The position numbers and the translations under genes were made by a program. Positions 53,508 to 62,325 of a stretch of 64,000 nucleotides of DNA are shown in pieces (the stretch's first letter is position 1; every line of letters begins with the position of its first letter). The stretch is from the NCBI GenBank assembly GCA_031769625.1, contig JAUIMM010000124.1:11296001-11360000 (forward strand). Direction: 5' to 3'. The notes below the pieces were generated by a model, which did not search any database, was not told the DNA's origin, and worked only from the letters and a program-made list of their open reading frames with translations. The DNA comes from Taudactylus pleione. Taxonomy: Eukaryota; Chordata; Amphibia; Anura; Myobatrachidae.

Positions 53508-56500
53508 GTGTGATGCCCTGGGGAAGGTCCTTGGCTGGAATTTTTTGGGGTGCCTTGCTTCTCGGACGTGAATCCTTTAATGATAGGGATGCTGGAATAG
53601 AGGAGCCTTGACATTGGCCCAGTGCTTATTCATATATTTGCAAATGTATGTAAACCAATACCTCTGAATTTCTGTTATCGAGCAGGATTCAAGTATTCTT
53701 GATTTATCTGCAGTGTGCTGGGGTGCAGTTCTCTTTTTTCTCTGTTCAGTATAAACCCCGCCCTTTACAAGCACCTGTAGCATATCATTAAGCTGATTGA
53801 GCAACTACCATATTTTTTGCTTGCAGTTTTGAGGCATGAAGGGAGTCAGCATTAGGAGGAGGTGCTGATCTTTATAGTGCCATGTGGAGGTTTTTTTGGG
53901 GTACCTCCAAGGTAAGTTAGCTCTCAGTTCATACATGTACAGTTATCATGCAGTACGTCAAATTGTAATTATATGACCCAGAGTGGGTGCTACTATTATG
54001 TAGCAATAATTATTTTGGGGTGAGCATTTGGGAGTGGGGGCCACAGGGTTGTTCTGCTGGACATTTCTCATGGCATCACCACTTAATTTACATAGAATAT
54101 TTTTTCACTTCTCTATTCGTTTGTATATTATTTATGTCATTTTAATTCTTTTACATTTCATTAACATTTTTTGATTTATCTTTACACATCTATCCTTTTA
54201 CACTTCACTACCACCTTTTTTCCCCTTTTCGTGTGATGCCCTGGGGATGGTCCTTGGCTGGAATTTTTTGGGGTGCCTTGCTTCTTGGACATGAACCTCT
54301 TAATGTTAGGGATGCTGGTATAGAGGAGCCTTGACAGTGGCTCAGCGCTTATTCATATATTTGCAAATGTATGTAAACCAATACCTCTGAATTTCTGTTA
54401 TCGTGCAGGATTCAAGTATTCTTGATTCATCTGCAGTGTGCTTGGGGGCAGTTCTCTTTTTTCTGTGTTCATTGTAAACCCCGCCCTTTACAAGCACCTG
54501 TAGCATATCATTAAGCTTATTGAGCAACTACCACATTTTTTGCTTGCAGTTTGGAGGCATAAAGGAAGTTAGCATTAGGAGGACGTGCTGTCCTTATAGT
54601 GCCATGTGGAGGTTTTTTTGCGTTACCTCCAAGGTAAGTTAGCTCTCAGCTCATACATGTACTGTTATCAAGCAGTACATCAAATTGTAATTATATGACC
54701 CAGAGTGGGTGCTACTATTATGTAGCAATAATTATTTTGGGGTGAGCATTTGGGAGTGCGGGCCACGGGGTTGTTCTGGCAGGACCTTTCTCATGGCATC
54801 ACCACTTAATTCACAATGAATATTTTTTCACTTTTCTATTTGTTTGTATATTATTTATGTCATTTTAATTCTTTTACATTTCATTAACACTTATTGATTT
54901 ATCTTTACACATCTATCCTTTTACACTTCACTATCACCTTTTTTTCCCATTTCGTGTGATGCCCTGGGGATGGTCCTTTGCTGGAATTTCTTGGGGTGCC
55001 TTGCTCAGACGCTGGTAAAGAGGAGCCTTGATAGTGGCCCAGCGCTTATTCATATATTTGCAAATATATGTAAACCAATAACTATGAATTTCTATTATCG
55101 TGTAGGATTCAAGTATTCTTGATTTATCTGCAGTGTGCTGGGGTGCAATTCTAATTTTTCTGTGTTCAGTGTAAACCCCGCCCTTTACAAGCACCTGTAG
55201 CATATCATTAAGCTGATTGAGCAACTACCATATTTTTTGCTTGCAGTTTGGAGGCATGAAGGGAGTCAGCATTAGGAGAAGGTGCTGATCCTTATAGTGC
55301 CATCTGGAGGTTTTTTTTGGGTACCTCCAAGGTAAGTTAGCTCTCAGCTCATACATGTACTATTATCATGCAGTACTTCAATTTGTAATTATATGACCCA
55401 GAGTGGGTGCTACTATTATGTAGCAATAATTATTTTAGGGTGAGAATTTGGGAGTGGGTTCCCCGAGGTTGTTCTGGCTGGACCTTTGTCATGGCATCAC
55501 CACTTAATTCACATAGAATATTTTTCACTTCTCTGTTAGTTTGTGTATTATGTCATTTTAATTCTTTTACATTTCTTTTACACATTGATTTATCTTTACA
55601 CATGTATCCTTTTACACTTCACTATCACCTGTTTTGCCTTTTCGTGTGATGCCCTGGGGATTGTCCTTGGCTGGAATTTTTTGGGGTGCCTTGCTGGATG
55701 AGGGTATAGAGGAGCCTTGATAGTGGCCCAGCGCTTATTCATATATTTGCAAATGTATGTAAACCAATACCTCTGAATTTCTATTATCATGTAGGTTTCA
55801 AGTATTTTTCATTTATCTGCAGTGTGCTGGGTTGCAGTTCTCTTTTTTTCTGTGTTCAGTGTAAACCCTGCCCTTTACAAGCACCTGTAGCATATCATTA
55901 AGCAACTACCATATTTTTTGCTTGCAGTTTGGAGGCATGAAGGGAGTCAGCATTAGGAGGTGGTGCTGATCCTTATAATGCCATGTGGAGGTTTTTTTGG
56001 GGTACCTTCAAGGTAAGTTAGCTCTCCGCTCATACATGTACTGTTATCATGCAGTACATCAATTTGTAATTAAATGACCCAGAGTGGGTGCTACTATTAT
56101 GTAGCAATAATTATTTTGGTGTGAGCATTTGGGAGTGGGGCCCCCAGGGTTGTTCTGGCTGGACCTTTCTCATGGCATCAAAACTTAATTCACATAGAAT
56201 ATTTTTCACTTCTCTATTCGTTTGTATATTATTTATGTCATTTTTTTCTTTTACATTTCATTAACACTTATTGATTTATCTTTACACATCTATCCTTTTA
56301 CACTTCACTATCACCTTTTTTCCCCTTTTTGTGTGATGCCCTGGGGATGGTCCTTGGCTGGAATTTTTTGTGGTGCCTTGCTTCTCGGACTTGAACCCCT
56401 TAATGATAGGGAAGCTGGAATAGAGGAGCCTTGACGTTGGCCAAGCGCTTATGCATATATTTGCAAATGTATGTAAACCAATACCTCTTAATTTCTGTTA

Positions 56501-59170
56501 TCGTGCAGGATTCAAGTATTCTTGGTTTATCTGCAGTGTGCTGGGGTGCAGTTCTCTTTTTTCTGTGTTCAGTGTAAACCCCGCCCTTTACAAGCACCTG
56601 TAGCATATCATTATGCTGATTGAGCAACTACCATATTTTTTGCTTGCAGTTTGGAGGCATGAAGGGAATCAGCATTAGGAGGAGGTGCTGATCCTTATAG
56701 TGCCATGTGGAGGTTTTTTTGGGCACCTCCAAGGTAAGTTAGATCTCAGCTCATACATGTACTGTTAATATGCAGTACATCAATTTGTAATTATATGACC
56801 AAGAGTGGGTGCTACTATTATGTAGCAGTAATTATTTTGGGGTGAAAATTTGGGAGTGTGGCCCCCGGGGTTTTTCTGGCTGGACCTTTCTCATGGCATC
56901 ACCACTTAATTCACATAGAATAATTTTTTAATTCTCTATTCGTTTGTATATCATGTCATTTTATTTCTTTTACATTTCATTTAAACATTGATTTATCTTT
57001 ACACATGTATCCTTTAACACTTCACTATCACCATTTTTCCCCTTTTTGTGTGATGCCCTGGGGATGGTCCTTGGCTGGAATTTTTTAGGGTGCCTTGCTT
57101 CTTGGATGTGAACCCCTTAAAGTTAGGGACGCTGGTATAGAGGAGCCTTGACGTTGGCCCAGCGCTTATTCATATACTTGCAAATGTATGTAAACCAATT
57201 CCTCTGAATTTCTATTATCATGTAGGATTCAAGTATTTTTCATTTATCTGCAGTGTGCTGGGTTGCAGTTCTCTTTTTTTCTGTTTTCAGTGTAAACCCC
57301 ACCCTTTACAAGCATCGGTAGCATATCATAAAGCTGATTGAGCAACTACCATATTTTTTGCTTGCAGTTTGGAGGCATGAAGGGAGGTGCTGATCCTTAT
57401 AGAGCCATGTGGAGGTTTTTTTGGGGTACCTCCAAGGTAAGTTAGCTCTCAGCTCATACATGTACTGTTATCATGCAGTACATCAATTTGTAATTATATG
57501 ACCCAGAGTGGGTGCTACTATTATGTAGCAATAATTATTTTGGGGTGTGCATTTGAAGGTAGGGCCCCCGGGGTTGTTCTGGCTCGATCTTTCTCATGGC
57601 ATCACCACTTAATTCACTTAGAATATTTTTTCACTTCTCTATTTGTTTGTATATTATTTATGTCATTTTAATTCTTTTACATTTCATTAACACTTATTGA
57701 TTTATCTTTACACATCTATCCTTTTACACTTCACTATCACCTTTTTTCCCCTTTTTGTGTGATGCCCTGGGGATGGTCCTTGGCTGGAATTTTTTGGGGT
57801 GCCTTGCTGGGACGCTGGTATAGAGGAGCATTGACAGTGGCCCAGCGCTTATTCATATATTTGCAAATGTATGTAAACCAATACATCTGAATTTCTATTA
57901 TCGTGTAGGATTCAAGTATTTTTGATTTATCTGCAGTGTGCTGGGGTGCAGTTCTCTTTTTTCTATGTTCAGTGTAAACCCCGTCCTTTACTAGCACCTG
58001 TAGCATATCATTAAGCTGATTGAGCAACTACCATATTTTTTGCTTGCAGCTTGGAGGCATGAAGGGAGTCAGCATTAGGAGGAGGTGCTGATCCTTATAG
58101 TGCCATGTGGAGGTTTTTTAGGGTACCTCCGAGGTAAGTTAGCTCTCAGCTTATACATGTACTTTTATCATGCAGTAAATCAATTTGTAATTATATGACC
58201 CAGAGTGGGTGCTACTATTATGTAGCAATAATTATTTTAGGGTGAGAATTTGGGAGTGGGTCCCCTGGGGTTGTTCTGGCTGGACCTTTCTCATGGCATC
58301 ACCACTTAATTCACATAGAATATTTTTTACTTCTCTATTCGTTTGTATATTATGTCATTTTAATTATTTTACATTTCATATAAACATTGATTTATCTTTA
58401 CACATGTATCCTTTTACACTTCACTATCACCATTTTTCCCCTTTTCGTGTGATGCCCTGGGGATGGTCCTTGGCTGGAATTTTTTGGGGTGCCTTGCTTC
58501 TCTTACGTGAACCCATTAATGTGAGGGATGCTGGTATAGAGGAGCCTTGATGTTGGCACAGCGCTTATTCATATACTTGCAAATGTATGTAAACCAATAC
58601 CTCTGAATTTCTATTATCATGTAGGTTTCAAGTATTTTTCATTTATCTGCAGTTTGCTGGGTTGCAGTTCTCTTTTTTTCTGTGTTCAGTGTAAACCCTG
58701 CCCTTTACATGCGCCTGTAGCATATCATTAAGCTGATTGAGCAACTACCATATTTTTTGCATGCAGTTTGGAGGCATGAATTGAGTCAGCATTAGGAGGA
58801 GGTGCTGATCCTTATAGTGCCATGTGGAGGTTTTTTAGGGTACCTCCGAGGTAAGTTAGCTCTCTGTTCATACATGTACTGTTATCATGCAGTACATCAA
58901 ATTGTAATTATATGACCCAGAGTGGGTGTTACTATTATGTAGCAATAATTTTTTTGGGGTGAGCATTTGGGAGTGGGGGCCACGGGGTTGTTCTGGCTTG
59001 ACCTTTCTCATGGCATCACCACTTAATTTACATAGCATATTTTTTCACTTCTCTATTCGTTTGTATATTATTTATTTCATTTTAATTCTTTTACATTTCA
59101 TTAACACTTATTGATTTATCTTTCCACATCTATCCTTTTACACTTCACTATCACCTTTTTTCCCCTTTTC
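53508..59170 (+). repeat. Distal eight satellite units, diverged edge
   Basis: Units of 723, 723, 690, 687, 717, 709, 690 and 724 bp. The 690-687-717 run at 54954-57047 resembles 27894-29271 and 33561-35655. The edge units carry many private changes, such as a module shortened to GGCATGAAGGGAGGTGCTG near 57.38 kb (part of the exon-like segment deleted) and TTTTTTAGGGTACCTCC near 58.12 and 58.84 kb. No further higher-order duplication is evident toward the edge. Confidence 0.75.
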
Positions 59171-59488
59171 GTGTGATGCCCTGGGGAAGGTCCTTGGCTG
59201 GAATATTATTGTGGTGCCTTTCTTCTCTGACATGAACCCCTTAATGTTAGGGACGCTGGTATAGAGGAGCCTTGATGTTGGCCCTGCGCTTATTCATATA
59301 TTTGCAAATGTATGTAAACCAATACCTCTGAATTTCTATTATCATGTAGGATTCAAGTATTCTTGATTTATCTGCAGTGTGCTGGGGGGCAATTTTCTTT
59401 TTTCTGTGTTCAGTGTAAACCCCGCCCTTTACAAGCACTTGTAGCATATCATTAAGCTGACTGAGCAACTACCATATTTTTTGCCTGC
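59171..59488 (+). repeat. Truncated last satellite unit
   Basis: The final unit follows the consensus for about 315 bp, through the CTGCAG block, the pyrimidine tract and TATTTTTTGC. It stops just where other units read TTGCAGTTTGG. The last bases that can be aligned are at about 59484-59488; after them the sequence reads TCGTTAAACTATAC and belongs to the neighbouring inverted-repeat element. The break falls at the acceptor-like site of the unit. Confidence 0.88.
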
Positions 59489-59543
59489 TCGTTAAACTAT
59501 ACAATAAAATCTGACATATTAGATACTGACAGATAGCAGATAC
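59485..59543 (+). repeat. Left terminal inverted repeat
   Basis: Starts CTGCTCGTTAAACTATAC and ends AGCAGATAC. It is the mirror partner of 60097-60155. The first four bases (CTGC) could equally be the last satellite bases. Confidence 0.8.
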
Positions 59544-60096
59544 TCTCACCAAGACCAATTTTTATTTATTTGCTGGGACACCTGCATTTATCCAGGATTG
59601 CTGTGGTTGCATCCACGCCCATTACACATCCTGGCTTATCCAGCATTCCATCAGCACTTCACTGGCAGCTGCCAATTTGCATTATTCTGGACTAAGCAGA
59701 CTCACAGCCAAAACAAGCTGTTTACTTGTAGCAGCCACCGATACCCGCAGCTCCTGACACAGCAGACTTACAGCACACACCGTCTTACTTTTCCTGGCTG
59801 GGATCAGCTGTGAAGCAGATAGCGGGCACTTTCACTGTGACCATTTCAAGTATTTAGCCTTAAGTATTAATCGGGTAAGAACCCATAAATCGTCTATTTC
59901 TACAGCTTTAAATCCTCCATACTAGATATTATATATAAATTATAGACTATCCAAGTTGACATCATACGGCATACTTATTATCTGGACTGTGTATAACAAC
60001 ATTACTTTTTCCTGCTCATTTGCTTATTTATCCTCCATTCAAGAGTTAAATTACTGTTTGATTTATATATGCAACAATTATTTTCTTTACTAATTT

Positions 60097-60155
60097 GTAT
60101 CTGCTATATGTCAGTATCTAATGTGTCAGATTATATTGTATAGTGTAACGAGCAG
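60097..60155 (-). repeat. Right terminal inverted repeat
   Basis: On the plus strand it reads GTATCTGCTATATG to TAACGAGCAG. Its reverse complement matches the left repeat with about four mismatches in 59 positions. Confidence 0.8.
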
Positions 60156-60457
60156 ACCTATCCCGGTCAATTTTTCATTATGTCTTATTAAAGATCTTGA
60201 TTCTTATCATAATATATTTTGGATTCAAGATTATTAGTAACACTCAGTTTGACACAATTTATTTCATTAGCGCTCCCTGTTTCCTTCTTTTGGATAAAAG
60301 TATAAAATATGCCTGTTTCCAGCCATATAATTTTCAGCTAGTATAGGCTGGTGTAAGTGTACTCTGATGATTATGGATAGTCACAAATGGGATGTGCCGG
60401 ATGTGCCGCCGGTCTCAATCCCGACATCAGAAACCCTGCAAGGGATTTAAAATAGGC
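60156..60457. other. Non-coding flank, no recognised feature
   Basis: AT-rich sequence with no convincing reading frame. It includes TTTAGCGCTCC-type sequence near 60.27 kb (ATTAGCGCTCCCTGTTTCC), which may be the end of an old repeat. A direct repeat of ATCCCGACATCAGAA (about 60418) and ATCCCGACGTCAGAA (about 60482) begins here and continues into the next feature. Confidence 0.6.
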
Positions 60458-60528
60458 ATTGAAATACCGACACCTATCTTAATCCCGACGTCAGAACGCC
60501 AAAGTTTGACAGCCGTCGGTATTTCAAT
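60458..60528. repeat. Short inverted repeat with CCCGAC motifs
   Basis: ATTGAAATACCGAC (60458-60471) is the exact reverse complement of GTCGGTATTTCAAT (60515-60528), with a 43-base spacer containing AATCCCGACGTCAG. A related ATCCCGACATCAGAA lies about 65 bp upstream. The pattern suggests a remnant of a small inverted-repeat element, but its outer limits are not clear. Confidence 0.5.
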
Positions 60529-61236
60529 ACCATTCCCCTCAAACCATGAATATGGGTAGAGACTGGGAGACAGCATAAAACCCTGAACATGGGTGAATAT
60601 ATGCTTTTGCTACCATGAATACAAAGCAGGAGAATATACAACCAACTTGTATTCAACTCAGCGATAGGTCCAAAAACAAATAATAAATATGGTCAGAGAA
60701 AAAATATACTAATAGGCAAGTAGTTCAAGTCGTACTGCCCTTGTGCCCAGCATGTCTATATTCTCCATATTTTGTATTAAAATATAAAAGCCTTCACATT
60801 TCTTCATGGGGATCAATTAATGCCTTGAGTTTGTCTCTCCTGCATCTGTCCAATGCCTTCCTGCCATGAAGTACTCAGAAATGGAGCATTATGTATCCAT
60901 GTACACATATCCTAATCTGTATCCATTAATAATAAATCCAGTGCTTTTTTTCATATGCAACTCAATGGTACATAGTACCAGAACCTTTTTATTGGTAGAC
61001 ATTTTATTTCTTGTAACTAGTTGTGGAGACAGGAAGAAATCAATTAAACCATTTTAGAAAATAATAAATTAAGTGTCTGAAGACTTGTACCAACTTTGGT
61101 TGAGTACTGATGGAACCATTTGTTTTGTTTTTTTAAAGCATGGAGTAGATTTATTATCATTTTCTATAAAATCCTTTCTACAATTAATTTGTTTGTGTAA
61201 ACAGAATGGAAGACATACAATTAACCAGGTTCTCTT

Positions 61237-61237
<1 letters not shown>
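60529..61237. other. AT-rich intergenic sequence, no gene seen
   Basis: Only short chance reading frames occur here, with no splice-bounded coding pattern, RNA gene or clear repeat. It leads into the TAA microsatellite. Confidence 0.65.

Positions 61238-61294
<57 letters not shown>
61238..61294. repeat. (TAA)n microsatellite, left part
   Basis: About 19 near-perfect TAA triplets end in TA directly at the first base of the Tigger-like element. The tract resumes on the other side of that element in the same register of bases. Confidence 0.95.
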
Positions 61295-61295
<1 letters not shown>

Positions 61296-61734
61296 AGGTC
61301 GAGTCTCCCATATCCAAAATGCTTGGGACCAGGGTTATTTTGGATAACGGAATTTTCCGTATTTTGGAATAATTGCATACCATAATGAAATATCTTGGGA
61401 ATAGGACCCAAATATACACACAGAATGCATGTATGTGTTATATACACCTTATACACACAGCCTGCAGATAATTTGATACAATATATTCAATAATTTTGTG
61501 GCTCAAACAAAGTTTGTGTACAGAAATGAAATTCATTTATGTTTCATATACACCTTATACACACAGCCTGGAGGTAATTTTATACAATATTTTTAATAAT
61601 TTGTGCCTTAGACAAAGTTTGTGTACATTGAACCATCAAATATCAAAGGTTTCATTATCTCAGACATGCCAAAAACATTCTGTATTTCGGAATATTCTGT
61701 ATTTTAGAATATTTGGATATGGGAGACTCAACCT

Positions 61735-61735
<1 letters not shown>
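61295..61735. mobile_element. Tigger/pogo-like miniature transposon (441 bp)
   Basis: The ends are CAGGTCGAGTCTCCCATATCC (61295 onward) and, on the minus strand from 61735, CAGGTTGAGTCTCCCATATCC. They form inverted repeats of about 25 bp with one mismatch. A TA dinucleotide flanks each end (61293-61294 and 61736-61737), the target duplication typical of Tc1/mariner superfamily elements. The internal text (AAATGCTTGGGACCAGG, AATATCTTGGGAATAGGACC, AAAGTTTGTGTACATTGAACC) resembles vertebrate Tigger-type (pogo) non-autonomous elements as I recall them; the family name is from memory. There is no transposase frame. An internal tandem duplication of about 95 bp is present (see the separate entry). 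Confidence 0.75.
61432..61630 (+). repeat. Imperfect tandem duplication inside the Tigger-like element
   Basis: ATATACACCTTATACACACAG occurs at about 61440 and again 106 bp later at about 61546. Both copies are followed by similar ATAATTT/GTAATTTTATACAATAT and AAAGTTTGTGTACA sequences, so the element carries two diverged copies of a segment of roughly 95 bp. Confidence 0.75.
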
Positions 61736-61790
<55 letters not shown>

Positions 61791-61819
61791 AATAATAATA
61801 ATAATAATAATAATAATAA
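61736..61819. repeat. (TAA)n microsatellite, right part
   Basis: TAA triplets run to 61786, are broken by CACT (61787-61790), and continue to 61819. With the left part this makes a tract of about 140 bp before insertion of the element. Confidence 0.95.
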
Positions 61820-61842
61820 GTAAAAAATACACTTGCTCATAT

Positions 61843-62325
61843 AGGGGTCAATCCAATTAGATGCGAATTGCGATGTGGGAGTTGTTATTTTCTACTTGAA
61901 TTTGCATAGCAAATTCATTTTGCAATCCATCATTCAGACTGAATTTGCATCTTTCCATTCGCACCTTGCTGTGGGTGAGAGATGGAAAGATAAACTTTAT
62001 TTTAAGGTTAAAATGTTGGGACACTGTGCTGAACCTCTTGGACACCCCCCTAATGACTAATTAGGCAATTGGAAGTTTCCAATTAGATTAAATAGTCCAA
62101 TAATTACATGTCATTTTTTGGGGTCCAGGACAGTCTCCCCATATTTTCATGCATTTCTCTCAAATCTAATTTGCAGTCAATTCGCACCCCTCCGCTGCGA
62201 GTAATGCGAATAGGGCATTTTTAATTGGATTGGAGAATTCTCGGGAGTGCGCTTTGATACGAAGTCTGCGAGTTTCAAAAAACAAACTTGCTACTCGCAA
62301 TTCACACATAATTGGATTGGCCCCT
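61843..62325. mobile_element. Miniature inverted-repeat element (483 bp), family unassigned
   Basis: The left end AGGGGTCAATCCAATTA matches the reverse complement of the right end, AGGGGCCAATCCAATTA. Similarity continues inward to GAATTGCGA at about 31 bp with four or five mismatches. The interior repeats GAATTTGCAT/GCAAATTC-type words and GCGAATT/AATTCGC words and has no coding frame. The terminal GGGG(T/C)C is compatible with PIF/Harbinger-type miniature elements, but I find no clean 3-bp or 8-bp target duplication (left flank CTCATAT, right flank CAGAGTA), so the superfamily is left open. Confidence 0.65.

Larger units (their letters stand above)
1..59488 (+). repeat. ~723-bp tandem satellite array, right end
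   Basis: A single head-to-tail array fills this stretch. Phasing each unit on GTGTGATGCCCTGG (or a one-base variant) puts unit starts at 5, 728, 1387, 2111, 2835, 3558, 4281 and so on to 59171. That gives 83 complete units and one truncated unit. Most lengths are 713-728 bp, with recurrent shorter classes of 658-659, 687, 690-691 and 696-697 bp. All units lie in the same orientation and I see no mobile element inserted inside the array. The left end is outside the window. I do not recognise the monomer as a named family. Each consensus unit carries one KpnI-type GGTACC and one PstI-type CTGCAG, so a ladder of about 0.72 kb would be expected on digestion. The short recurrent reading frames in the array are by-products of the repetition and are not annotated as genes. 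Confidence 0.97.
59485..60155. mobile_element. 671-bp element with ~59-bp terminal inverted repeats
   Basis: The left end, beginning CTGCTCGTTA at 59485, runs to AGCAGATAC at 59543. The right end, read on the minus strand from 60155, starts with the same CTGCTCGTTA and ends with the same AGCAGATAC at 60097. By hand alignment the two 59-bp ends differ at only about four positions. This is the signature of a non-autonomous DNA transposon or another inverted-repeat element. The interior holds a moderately GC-rich part (about 59560-59830) and an AT-rich part, with no transposase-like reading frame. I see no convincing target-site duplication: the left flank is satellite (TTTTTTGC), while the right flank is ACCTATCC. 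The superfamily is unassigned. Confidence 0.75.

Noticed and set aside
80..59468. Recurrent short reading frames in the array (about 62-115 residues on the plus strand, 61-96 on the minus strand)
   Set aside because: They repeat because the monomer repeats. Copies are broken at will by stops and indels, changes are freely amino-acid altering, and neither start context nor product resembles a known protein.
1..59488. CRISPR array or bacterial repeat region
   Set aside because: Units are over 650 bp with no unique spacers, and the flank has vertebrate-type transposons and microsatellites.
59598..59813. 71-residue frame inside the inverted-repeat element
   Set aside because: It is short, shows no transposase motif and has no supporting similarity; it is probably chance in the GC-richer interior.
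61069..61456. Reading frames with long isoleucine or tyrosine runs, and leucine runs at 61655-61840
   Set aside because: They are translations of the TAA microsatellite.
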